Origin: GCA-2705995 sp048267965 | Lineage (GTDB): Bacteria > Bacteroidota > Bacteroidia > Flavobacteriales_G > Salibacteraceae | NCBI GenBank assembly: GCA_048267965.1 | Contig: JBLWWK010000003.1 | Span: forward strand, 62,001-126,000 | DNA: 64,000 bases | Reading direction: 5' to 3' | Part shown: positions 52,061 to 59,603 of the stretch, piece by piece | How positions within the stretch are numbered: the first letter of the stretch is position 1 | How the letters are laid out: each line of letters opens with the position of its first letter | Program-made: the position numbers and the translations under genes | The notes under the pieces: generated by a model | Told to the model about the DNA's origin: nothing | The model's input: only the letters and a program-made list of their open reading frames with translations | Databases searched by the model: none

Positions 52061-53124
52061 TAAACGGCCAAAAGTCTTTGTTCGTCTTGCTGCCAATTGT
52101 GGGTTTCAGATGCTTTTAGTGCACTTTGATGCAATCGATTCCAGTATTGATGATCAGAGATAAGTTGATTCAACGCTTGGCTAATTTTGTCGACACTCAC
52201 TTCGCTAACGAGAGAAGCAATTTCAAAATTTTGATTGAAATTCACGTACTCCGGATACGCCATAGCCAGTTGCGGAACACCATGATGCATATAGTCGAAA
52301 AAACGGTTGGCCAACGAAAACTGATTACTTAAACCCGCGTTGGTAAAGAGAGTGATTCCTACTTTGGCTTTTGCTGTATATGCAGGCAAATCGGCAGGTT
52401 TTACATAGCCTGCAAATGTAACTTTCGATTCTAATCGTAGTTCTTTTACCAATTTTTGAAGGTCATCGAAAACATCACCTTTTCCGCAAATAACGAGCGG
52501 ATAATCTACTTGCTGCATGGCTTTAATAAGCTGCTCTAATCCTCTGCCAACATTAACTGCCCCTTGGTATAAAATGTATTCTCTTTTACTAGGTAACTGC
52601 TTGCTGCTGAGTATGGTAGCGTTTCTAACAATGCTTAAATCAATACCGTAGTTTTTCTTAAAAAGTTGTGCATAGCCATCAGAAACCGTGTAGCCGAATT
52701 TTATAGTGGGTAAAATCCATTTGGCGATGCCTAACCAAGCCTTGTGCACCGCAGGTCTGGCCACAATTTCTTCCATTTCGGTGAAGTACTCGTGTGCATC
52801 GTAAACAAGCGGTTTATTGCGCAATTTGCTGGCTAGATAACCCGCTAAAATGGTATCTAAATCGATGCTACAGATCACATCGGTTTTTACTCGCATTAAA
52901 TAGAAAAACAGACGAATGTTGTGTTCGGCATAGAAAAACACCTTTTTGTTAAAGAAGTTTTTGAGACGTGTTTGCTTAAAAATTTTCTTTTCGGTAGGAA
53001 CCGATGATGGCAATTTTCTGCCTACTAATTCTACATCATGGTTGGCCTTTGCTAGCGAAGAGCAAATTCTATTCATGCGTTGATCGTACGTTAAATCATT
53101 GGTAACTGTACAAACTATGCGCAT
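52027..53124 (-). CDS. Glycosyltransferase family 4 protein
   Basis: A 365-residue GT-B type transferase. The N-terminal half has RIVCTVTNDLTYDQRMNRI and VYDAHEYFTE; the C-terminal half binds the sugar nucleotide (YILYQGAVNVGRGLEQLI, VICGKGDVFDDL, VTFAGYVKPADLPAY). I set the start at the ATG 53124 (MRIVCTV) rather than 53142 because it aligns with the first strand of the fold; it still overlaps the formyltransferase by ten bases. The upstream formyltransferase suggests a shared pathway that makes a formylated amino sugar. Confidence 0.85.
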   Translation of the reverse strand: MRIVCTVTNDLTYDQRMNRICSSLAKANHDVELVGRKLPSSVPTEKKIFKQTRLKNFFNKKVFFYAEHNIRLFFYLMRVKTDVICSIDLDTILAGYLASKLRNKPLVYDAHEYFTEMEEIVARPAVHKAWLGIAKWILPTIKFGYTVSDGYAQLFKKNYGIDLSIVRNATILSSKQLPSKREYILYQGAVNVGRGLEQLIKAMQQVDYPLVICGKGDVFDDLQKLVKELRLESKVTFAGYVKPADLPAYTAKAKVGITLFTNAGLSNQFSLANRFFDYMHHGVPQLAMAYPEYVNFNQNFEIASLVSEVSVDKISQALNQLISDHQYWNRLHQSALKASETHNWQQDEQRLLAVYQEVEASLQSQ

Positions 53125-53900
53125 GCTATTTCTTTTTTCCAATCGAAGGTGAGTGCTATTTTTTTGCCGTTTAAATAAGCAAATGGTGGATCAAAAGGTG
53201 GAAAATAAGTAGCTCTCACATACCGATCAATCTTTTCTTCTGGCCAAGAGAGGTCAATTTCTTTGAGTTGATTGATTTCGTTACGCAAATGAAAATGGCT
53301 AGCTCTTTCGCCAATCAAACTTTCTTGAGAAACCGTTTCGAAATCTCCCGAAAGAATGGATTTTAAAGATTTTCGAAACAGTAAAATACTTTCTTGCAAC
53401 GTTTTTTCGTAGAGCGATTTAACGGTTTCGGTTTTGGGTAAATTCCAACGGGATTCTGCTATAATGGCACCATCATCAATTCCTGGAGTCATTAAATGCA
53501 ACGTAGTTCCAAATTCTTTGGCTCGGTCTATAATGGCGAAAGAAAATTGGTTGCAACCGCGGTAATCGGGTAGTGGAGCCATGTGTAGGTTAACCGCTGC
53601 TACTTTTGCTAAGTTTAAGATTTCTTCACGCAAAATCAGGTGGTATTGCACAGAGATTAGAAAATCGATGGGCATTTGTAATTTCAACAAATCTTCCGGC
53701 CGATCATAAACGGTGATTTCGTTCTCTCGGGCAACAGACAAAACTGTAGGTTCATTGTTATCAGCAGAAAGTGAACGACCGTTGGTAAGCACACCAATTA
53801 CTCGAATTTCACAAGCACTGGCTTGCAGAATTAACTCTTGCAAACATTTGGCTCCTACTAATTTACTCCCTAAGAAAATAACGTTTTTCACAGTGCTCAA
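53115..53900 (-). CDS. Formyltransferase family protein
   Basis: A 261-residue protein of the formyltransferase (N10-formyl-tetrahydrofolate) fold. It has VAAVNLHMAPLPDYRGCNQF, which contains the conserved Asn and His, and GTTLHLMTPGIDDGAI with the catalytic Asp. The length is shorter than methionyl-tRNA formyltransferase (about 315 residues) and it lacks the C-terminal OB-like domain. Its place next to a glycosyltransferase therefore favours a sugar amine as acceptor. The start is a TTG (53900); a GTG three codons further in is an alternative. A -7 box is 11 bases upstream. Confidence 0.82.
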   Translation of the reverse strand: MSTVKNVIFLGSKLVGAKCLQELILQASACEIRVIGVLTNGRSLSADNNEPTVLSVARENEITVYDRPEDLLKLQMPIDFLISVQYHLILREEILNLAKVAAVNLHMAPLPDYRGCNQFSFAIIDRAKEFGTTLHLMTPGIDDGAIIAESRWNLPKTETVKSLYEKTLQESILLFRKSLKSILSGDFETVSQESLIGERASHFHLRNEINQLKEIDLSWPEEKIDRYVRATYFPPFDPPFAYLNGKKIALTFDWKKEIACA

Positions 53901-53910
53901 AATAGACTTG

Positions 53911-53918
53911 CAAACGTA
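53911..53918 (-). promoter_or_regulatory. Probable -7 box for the formyltransferase-glycosyltransferase pair
   Basis: The minus strand reads TACGTTTG, an exact TAnnTTTG match, 10 bases before the TTG start. It is in the divergent gap with murB. Confidence 0.45.
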
Positions 53919-53951
53919 ATAAATCTAGTATTGGTATTACCATTGTCTTTT

Positions 53952-53978
53952 TTGAAACCCTTATCTAACGTAGTTTTG
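53952..53978 (+). promoter_or_regulatory. Probable murB promoter, nearly leaderless
   Basis: A TTG (53952-53954), inside a longer T run, and TAGTTTTG (53971-53978) lie 16 bases apart, close to the usual spacing. The -7 box ends only four bases before the murB ATG, so the transcript should begin at about the start codon. Confidence 0.5.
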
Positions 53979-53982
53979 ACGA

Positions 53983-55002
53983 ATGAATAAGTTGAACAAA
54001 ACATCGTTGAAGAACTACAATACTTTTGGTGTAGATGTTAACGCTTTGCAAATTAATGAGTTGAATACAGTAGAAGATGCTGTGAACTTAGTAAAAGAAG
54101 GTGTTTTTGAAAACCCCGCTCATCTAATCTTAGGGGGTGGGAGTAATGTTTTGTTGCGTTCAGACTTTGAAGGAACCGTTTTATTGAACCGAATTAAGGG
54201 AATAACCGTAGTTGAAGAAACCGAAGAAACCCTTGTTTTAGAAGTAGGTGGAGGCGAGGTTTGGCACAACTTGGTAAAGCATTGTGTAGAAAATAACTGG
54301 GGCGGAATTGAAAATTTAGCGCTTATTCCAGGAAGTGTAGGAGCCGCACCCATGCAAAATATTGGCGCTTACGGTGTTGAGCTAAACTCTGTATTCGTGT
54401 ATTTAAAAGCACTCAATAAGCAAACCGGAGAGATAGAAACTTTTCTGAAAAGCGAATGTGCATTCGGGTACAGAACCAGTATTTTCAAGACCTCTCACAA
54501 AGACCAGTACTTGATTTTAAAGGTGGCCATTCGGTTAACCAAGAAAAACCATGTTGTAAGAACCGATTATGGAGCCATCCGTGGAGAGTTAGAAAGTAAC
54601 CAAATTTCGAATCCTAACATTAAAGATATTTCAGATGCCGTAATTAAAATTCGAGAAAGTAAACTGCCCAACCCAGCAGAAATTGGAAATAGCGGATCGT
54701 TTTTTAAAAACCCGATCTTACCAAATACTTTTGTTGAAGAATTAAGCAAAAAGTTTGAAGATTTACCGGTTTACAAAGTAAACGAGCAAGAATCGAAAGT
54801 AGCAGCTGGTTGGTTAATCGAAAAGGCGGGCTGGAAAGGGAAAACCATTAATAATTATGGTGTTCACAAAAAACAAGCTTTGGTGCTGGTAAATTACGGT
54901 GGAGCCACGGGTGAAGAAATTTATCAGCTATCAGAGGAGATTATAAAAGACGTTCGCGCTCAATTCGGAATCGAACTAGAGCGCGAAGTCAATATTATTT
55001 AG
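53983..55002 (+). CDS. murB: UDP-N-acetylenolpyruvoylglucosamine reductase
   Basis: Reduces the enolpyruvyl group with NADPH in the second step of peptidoglycan precursor synthesis, using bound FAD. The 339-residue protein has the FAD-binding HLILGGGSNVLL, IPGSVGAAPMQNIGAYG and the catalytic Ser in GNSGSFFKNP. The length and the C-terminal domain fit type I MurB. A -7 box lies four bases before the ATG. Confidence 0.96.
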   Translation: MNKLNKTSLKNYNTFGVDVNALQINELNTVEDAVNLVKEGVFENPAHLILGGGSNVLLRSDFEGTVLLNRIKGITVVEETEETLVLEVGGGEVWHNLVKHCVENNWGGIENLALIPGSVGAAPMQNIGAYGVELNSVFVYLKALNKQTGEIETFLKSECAFGYRTSIFKTSHKDQYLILKVAIRLTKKNHVVRTDYGAIRGELESNQISNPNIKDISDAVIKIRESKLPNPAEIGNSGSFFKNPILPNTFVEELSKKFEDLPVYKVNEQESKVAAGWLIEKAGWKGKTINNYGVHKKQALVLVNYGGATGEEIYQLSEEIIKDVRAQFGIELEREVNII

Positions 55003-55011
55003 AGAAGAAAT

Positions 55012-55467
55012 TTATTCTTCTTCTTGAGAAGCTGTATCTGTTGTTGCCTCTTCGGTGGCAGCGGTAGTTTCTGCTTCTTCTTTCGGAGCCGTTAAAATGC
55101 CTTTTTCTAAAAGCAAGTTGTACCAACGAAATACCTTTTTCAAGTCAGAAGAGTAAACGCGTTCTTCGTCATACTCTGGAAAAGCTTCTTCGAAACGGGC
55201 GCGTAATTCAGCAGCGCTAGAGTTGTGGCTAATAGTAGCTTTACCTTCTTCTAAATCGTAAATTTTCTGAAAAACATCTCCTAAAGGTACGTCTTCGTCT
55301 ACGCTGTAAATGCTGATGTCTTCCAAAGCGCTTACTTTGCTAGATGCGTATGCCGGAAATCTTTTTCCATCTTCAAGAGACTCTACTACGATGCCGTTTT
55401 TCATTTGTCCTACCATTTTAAAAAGGCCAGACTTTCCTGCTATTGATAATATTCCGCTAATATTCAT
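55012..55467 (-). CDS. DUF5606 family protein
   Basis: A 151-residue soluble protein. The start NISGILSIAGKSGLFKMVGQMKNGIVVESLEDGKRFPAYASSKVSALEDISIY is the DUF5606 domain; the middle contains RARFEEAFPEYDEERVYSSDLKKVFRWYNLLLEKG. The C-terminus is a Glu/Thr/Ala-rich tail. The family is found in Bacteroidota and its function is unknown; its N-terminal fold resembles a small nucleic-acid-binding SH3-like barrel, but I cannot be sure. A -7 box lies about 21 bases upstream. Confidence 0.75.
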   Translation of the reverse strand: MNISGILSIAGKSGLFKMVGQMKNGIVVESLEDGKRFPAYASSKVSALEDISIYSVDEDVPLGDVFQKIYDLEEGKATISHNSSAAELRARFEEAFPEYDEERVYSSDLKKVFRWYNLLLEKGILTAPKEEAETTAATEEATTDTASQEEE

Positions 55468-55488
55468 AGTTGTATTCTATTCGGGGCG

Positions 55489-55496
55489 CAAATTTA
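55489..55496 (-). promoter_or_regulatory. Probable -7 box for the DUF5606 gene
   Basis: The minus strand reads TAAATTTG, an exact TAnnTTTG match 21 bases before the ATG. No -33 box is clear. Confidence 0.45.
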
Positions 55497-55586
55497 AAAA
55501 TTCAACGAACCCATTGAAGAGGTTTTCGATTTAACTCTCCGTTTCAATTGTAAGGTTTTGGTAATGAGTGAGTAAACTTTTGCTTT

Positions 55587-58343
55587 TTAATTCGATTTAA
55601 CAATTTTCGATACAGAAACTCCTTTTTTTGTAAATAGTTTAAGCAAATAAACACCTTGATTTTCAGGTAAATCTATTTCTGCACGGTAGGAACCGATTTT
55701 CTTTTCAAGGATAAGTTTGCCGTTTAAAGAGAAGACTTGAATTCTTTCAATGGGGTTGTCTGTATTTTCAACAAAAACAAAATCTTTACTCGGATTGGGA
55801 TAGATCGAAACGTTCGGATCGGTTCCTACCGATGGTGAAACAGAAAGCGGCAAGCTGCCGTGGTAATGAAAATAGGCAGAGTCTGCGCTGTTTCTCAACT
55901 CTTCGATGTCTTGTGCAGCGTGAATAGCAAAAATAAATTTGGCGGTGTCTCCTGCCGCCAGGGTAGGGTAGCTGCCGGCAGAGACTTGTGCTACATCGTT
56001 TCCGAATTGGAAGTTATCTCCCGCTCCCGTTCTCCAAGTGCTGAGCGTAATGAATTTTTCACCCGAAGAAAATCCATCGCTCATATCGATGCCGTCAAAA
56101 CCCCCGTTGGTGTTGTCGATAGCATACGAAGTAAATGTGTTGGGGAAAATTAGCTGAACACCTGCAATAGTGGCTCTTCCTTCGCCAAATTCTGTAAACG
56201 TTAAATAGCGTTGAAAATCGGTATAAACTTTATTGCTTTCGAAATTAGCAATATCAAAATCGGCAAAAAGACCTGCGTGGAGGTTGTTGCGAGGACCCGG
56301 AGAAACGTTTACCACATCGTATTCTAAGAGAATGTAATTTTCATGGCCTTCTAAATCATAACTATAGGCATTGAGCAAAACAGCTAGCCCAATACGGTCG
56401 TTCGAAATAGAGTTGGTGTCGGTGAAATGGGCTTGTTTGTGTTCGTAAATATCGGTGGCGTTGGGTATTTTAGCAATGTCTGCGAGCGGAGAAAAATCGC
56501 TGTCTTGAGCATTGGGAGCATTTCGTACTACATCTGCGACTCTTACGGTACCCGATTGATTAACACCTACCATTAAACCGCCTTCGTAAAGTAATGGAGA
56601 TTGATTTTTGTAGCGAAGACTGATGCCGCCTTTTTCATCAAGTTCGCTATAGCCAAATCTTCCAGAAGAGTTGAGCGTAAGAGCCAAGTTTTTGCTGTTA
56701 ATGGTTTCGTGATCTACGTTTACATTAAAACGGAAAAAATCTTCGGTAGAATACGAGCCATTGAAAGTCTTGATTGAAAGTACTACCTCTTCGTTCACAG
56801 CAGCACTGGGAAGAACTACCATTTCGAACGGAGTGTCTTGATTCCATTTGTATTCATAGGTTTCGAGCTCTCCAATGTTAAAAGTAGGTTGTATAATTTG
56901 AATGGCTCCGGTTCCTTCTAGAATTTCAATTTCAGCTATTAAATTGTTGGCATTGGCCATTAAATTCATGAAAAAGGCATCGAAATACAAGGTGTCTCCT
57001 ATTTGAAAAACTTCATCGTTTTGGTCAGAAATCATCTTTCTGAAGATTTCTATTGCCGGATTGGTTAAAGGAGTTGAAAGTGCTTTTAGAAGATTGAGTC
57101 TTCCGCTTCCAATTTTATGTTGAAAGCTGGCATTGCCCGAAACCGATGAATTATCATCGCTAGTAGCTTTTAAATGTTCTATGGTTTGTAAAGCTGTGAA
57201 GTTAGGGTGTTGACTTCTTACTAAAGCGGCTCCGCCTGCTACTAAAGGAGCAGCCATTGAGGTTCCTACCTTGTAATCGTAGCCACCTTCTTTTACTGTG
57301 TTGTACAAGCCAGCGCCTGGTGCCGAAATATCTACCCAATAACCATAGTTTGAAAACCCAGATTTTGAATCGTCATCATCGATAGAAGCCACAGCTAAAA
57401 CATATTCGTAAGCGGCCGGATAGTAATCGATGTTAGCGCCATCGTTACCAGCTGCGGCCACAACTACTGCATCTTTATTCAAGGTAGCGTAACGCACAAT
57501 ATCTTCTGCAAATCGAGAAAAAGTAGAGTTGCCCCAAGAGCAGTTGATAACGCTAGCGCCTGCGTCTGCCGCGTAAACAATGCCTTCGTAACCATATAAA
57601 ATGGCTCTTCCGTCACCCGCTCTTACGGTAATAAACTTGCAATCATGTGCGGCTCCTGCCACACCAATACCGTTGTTAGTGCTGGCCGCAGCCAAGCCAG
57701 CTACGTGCACACCGTGGTCGTTAGAAACGGCTTGCGGTTGGTTATCGTTGTCGATAAAATCCCAACCCATATAATCGTCTACATATCCGTTGTTATCGTT
57801 GTCAATTCCGTCTACAAGATCATTTTCACGTGTTTTGATGTTCTTTACCAAATCTGGGTGATCTAAGTCAGAACCAGTGTCGATAATCGCTATAACCGTA
57901 TTAGAATCTCCAGTAGAAAAATCCCACCCTTCGAAAGCTTTAATTTGGCTTAGATACGGCTGACTATTGATTTCCGGATCGTTGGGAGTTACAGAAATAT
58001 GAGAGCTATATTTGGGTTCAACGTATTTGAAAAGAGATGTGTTTTTTAGCCTTCTGATTAACTTATCGGTTTGTTGAGTGTGAGGAGTGGTAATTTCATA
58101 AATCAAACTCAAGTTTACCCAACCTTGTTGATAGGTTCTAGGTAAAGAGTGATGAGGCCATTTTTGAACCACTTCTGCATCGAATTGAGTTAAAACAGAT
58201 GAAAGTGACTCAAAATGAGGAGAAGCATTTGAAAAAGCACCGTGATTTTCTGGAAGCACTTTAGCGATTATTTTCCCAGGAATAATTTGCGCCTGCGTAA
58301 AATGGGCTGCAAAAAGTGCTAAAATGAGCATGTAGTTTTTCAT
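55587..58343 (-). CDS. Secreted subtilisin-family serine protease with type IX sorting domain
   Basis: A 918-residue secreted S8 protease. It has a signal peptide (residues 1-19, ending TQAQ), a propeptide-like region and the catalytic triad D155 (IIDTGSD), H210 (NDHGVHVAGLA) and S362 (GTSMAAP), with N300 as the oxyanion Asn. The middle carries Asp-rich calcium-type loops (DNDNNGYVDD). A beta-rich region follows, and the C-terminal 75 residues (SIYPNPSKDFVFVEN, ending KIVKSN) form a type A sorting domain of the type IX secretion system. It starts by an ATGA overlap with the HsdR_N gene. Three iterated-element copies lie in it, two of them only 136 bases apart. Confidence 0.93.
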   Translation of the reverse strand: MKNYMLILALFAAHFTQAQIIPGKIIAKVLPENHGAFSNASPHFESLSSVLTQFDAEVVQKWPHHSLPRTYQQGWVNLSLIYEITTPHTQQTDKLIRRLKNTSLFKYVEPKYSSHISVTPNDPEINSQPYLSQIKAFEGWDFSTGDSNTVIAIIDTGSDLDHPDLVKNIKTRENDLVDGIDNDNNGYVDDYMGWDFIDNDNQPQAVSNDHGVHVAGLAAASTNNGIGVAGAAHDCKFITVRAGDGRAILYGYEGIVYAADAGASVINCSWGNSTFSRFAEDIVRYATLNKDAVVVAAAGNDGANIDYYPAAYEYVLAVASIDDDDSKSGFSNYGYWVDISAPGAGLYNTVKEGGYDYKVGTSMAAPLVAGGAALVRSQHPNFTALQTIEHLKATSDDNSSVSGNASFQHKIGSGRLNLLKALSTPLTNPAIEIFRKMISDQNDEVFQIGDTLYFDAFFMNLMANANNLIAEIEILEGTGAIQIIQPTFNIGELETYEYKWNQDTPFEMVVLPSAAVNEEVVLSIKTFNGSYSTEDFFRFNVNVDHETINSKNLALTLNSSGRFGYSELDEKGGISLRYKNQSPLLYEGGLMVGVNQSGTVRVADVVRNAPNAQDSDFSPLADIAKIPNATDIYEHKQAHFTDTNSISNDRIGLAVLLNAYSYDLEGHENYILLEYDVVNVSPGPRNNLHAGLFADFDIANFESNKVYTDFQRYLTFTEFGEGRATIAGVQLIFPNTFTSYAIDNTNGGFDGIDMSDGFSSGEKFITLSTWRTGAGDNFQFGNDVAQVSAGSYPTLAAGDTAKFIFAIHAAQDIEELRNSADSAYFHYHGSLPLSVSPSVGTDPNVSIYPNPSKDFVFVENTDNPIERIQVFSLNGKLILEKKIGSYRAEIDLPENQGVYLLKLFTKKGVSVSKIVKSN

Positions 58344-58798
58344 ACGTCTTTAATTTCTGTATAGGTAGGAACCTCTCTTAAAAAAGAATAACTTTCGTTG
58401 GCGAAATCAATTTGACAGCAGTAATGTTGTAAACCGTTAGTTACCACTAAATACGGAACTTTTAACGGAATGTTATACCTCGCAATTTGATCAAATGTTT
58501 GTTGTGTAATCTTAATTTGTGGAGCTTTGCATTCTACCATTAATATAGGTTTACCTAAATTCGAGTAGCAAACAATATCAGTGCGTTTAAACGTTTTTAA
58601 AACGCGTAAACCCACTTCTATTTTGAACAAAGTTCGAGGAAATTGTTTCACTTGAATCAAATATTCAACAAAGTGCTGACGAACCCATTCTTCTGGGGTG
58701 AGAATAAGGTATTTCTTTCTGGTGGTGTCCCAAATGGTAACTTTACCATTGCGAGTTCCATACTTGAATTCAAACGAAGGAAGATTGAGTTTTTCCAT
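58340..58798 (-). CDS. HsdR N-terminal nuclease-fold (HSDR_N_2) protein
   Basis: A 152-residue stand-alone protein that matches the N-terminal domain of type I restriction HsdR subunits. The putative PD-(D/E)XK core is KRTDIVCYSNLGKPILMVECKAP (D and E-x-K) and the sequence continues ITQQTFDQIARYNIPLKVPYLVVTNG. There is no helicase domain and no methylase or specificity gene nearby, so this is not a full restriction system. Proteins of this type lie next to holA and AMP nucleosidase in many Flavobacteriia and may act in DNA repair. It is divergent from amn by 31 bases. Confidence 0.82.
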   Translation of the reverse strand: MEKLNLPSFEFKYGTRNGKVTIWDTTRKKYLILTPEEWVRQHFVEYLIQVKQFPRTLFKIEVGLRVLKTFKRTDIVCYSNLGKPILMVECKAPQIKITQQTFDQIARYNIPLKVPYLVVTNGLQHYCCQIDFANESYSFLREVPTYTEIKDV

Positions 58799-58829
58799 GA
58801 AAAGCGCTGCAAAATAAAGAAAACAGACT

Positions 58830-59603
58830 ATGAAAACTAAAACTGAAATTGTAGAAAATTGGCTTCCACGCTATACAGGAACGCCTATCGAAGAATTTGG
58901 AGATTTTATCTTACTCACCAACTTCGATAATTACGTAGATAAGTTCGCAGAAATAATGGGGGTAGAGGTGCAAGGTAAAGATAAAGCCATGCCCAACGCC
59001 ACCAAAGATGGTATATCAATGATCAACTTTAGTATGGGAAGTGCTAATGCGGCCACCATAATGGATTTACTTTCTGCTAGAATGCCTAAAGCCGTTCTGT
59101 TTTTAGGGAAATGTGGAGGGTTAAAAAAGAAGAACAAAATTGGAGACATCGTTTTGCCAATAGCGGCTATACGCGGAGAAGGAACCAGTAACGATTATTT
59201 TCCACCAGAAGTGCCCGCTTTACCTGCGTTTACCTTGCAGCGAGCGGTTTCTCATACGGTGAGAGAAAACAAGCTAGATTATTGGACAGGAACCGTTTAT
59301 ACCACCAACCGCAGAGTATGGGAACACGATAAAGCATTCAAGAAATACTTGAGAAAAGTAAGAGCGATGGCCATTGATATGGAAACGGCCACGATTTTTT
59401 CTGTAGGTTTTGCTAACCGTATTCCTACTGGAGCCCTACTTTTGGTGACTGACCAACCCATGATACCGGCTGGCGTAAAAACTTCAGAAAGCGATGCGGC
59501 TGTTACACGTAATTTCGTAGAAACACACGTGAAAATGGGTATCGATTCGTTGTTAGAGATTAAAAATGATGGTCGTTCTGTAAGGCACCTAAAATTTGAG
59601 TAA
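58830..59603 (+). CDS. amn: AMP nucleosidase
   Basis: Hydrolyses AMP to adenine and ribose 5-phosphate in purine turnover. The 257-residue protein is the short type and has the phosphorylase fold motifs FSMGSANAATIMDLL, VLFLGKCGGLK and, near the C-terminus, AIDMETATIFSVGFA and the conserved TDQPM. It directly precedes holA with no gap. Confidence 0.9.
   Translation: MKTKTEIVENWLPRYTGTPIEEFGDFILLTNFDNYVDKFAEIMGVEVQGKDKAMPNATKDGISMINFSMGSANAATIMDLLSARMPKAVLFLGKCGGLKKKNKIGDIVLPIAAIRGEGTSNDYFPPEVPALPAFTLQRAVSHTVRENKLDYWTGTVYTTNRRVWEHDKAFKKYLRKVRAMAIDMETATIFSVGFANRIPTGALLLVTDQPMIPAGVKTSESDAAVTRNFVETHVKMGIDSLLEIKNDGRSVRHLKFE

Larger units (their letters stand above)
1860..58373. repeat. Iterated ten-base element GGTAGGAACC, 23 exact copies
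   Basis: Exact copies start at 1860, 3625, 8558, 9216, 9915, 14708, 15377, 21939, 22764, 26697, 28863, 35074, 36727, 37849, 42649, 43788, 47179, 48310, 52993, 55685, 55821, 57261 and 58364; eleven read GGTAGGAACC on the plus strand and twelve read GGTTCCTACC. Single-mismatch copies start at 661, 6505, 13018, 16649, 20114, 25179, 26344, 27330, 27498, 28385, 32711, 32810, 40201, 45419, 51153 and 63376. Most copies continue as GGTAGGAACCGA; the fullest form is ATCGGTAGGAACCGAT, in which ATCGGT and ACCGAT are inverted arms around AGGA. Two exact copies are intergenic, the others are in genes, nearly all in the Val-Gly-Thr or Val-Pro-Thr reading frame. Confidence 0.9.

Noticed and set aside
1860..58373. 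The iterated element as a Chi or KOPS site
   Set aside because: Both orientations are used about equally (11 and 12) with no pattern along the window; directional sites show strand bias. A definite answer needs the replication direction.
58340..58798. A type I restriction system
   Set aside because: Only the HsdR N-terminal domain is present; there is no helicase domain, HsdM or HsdS in the window.
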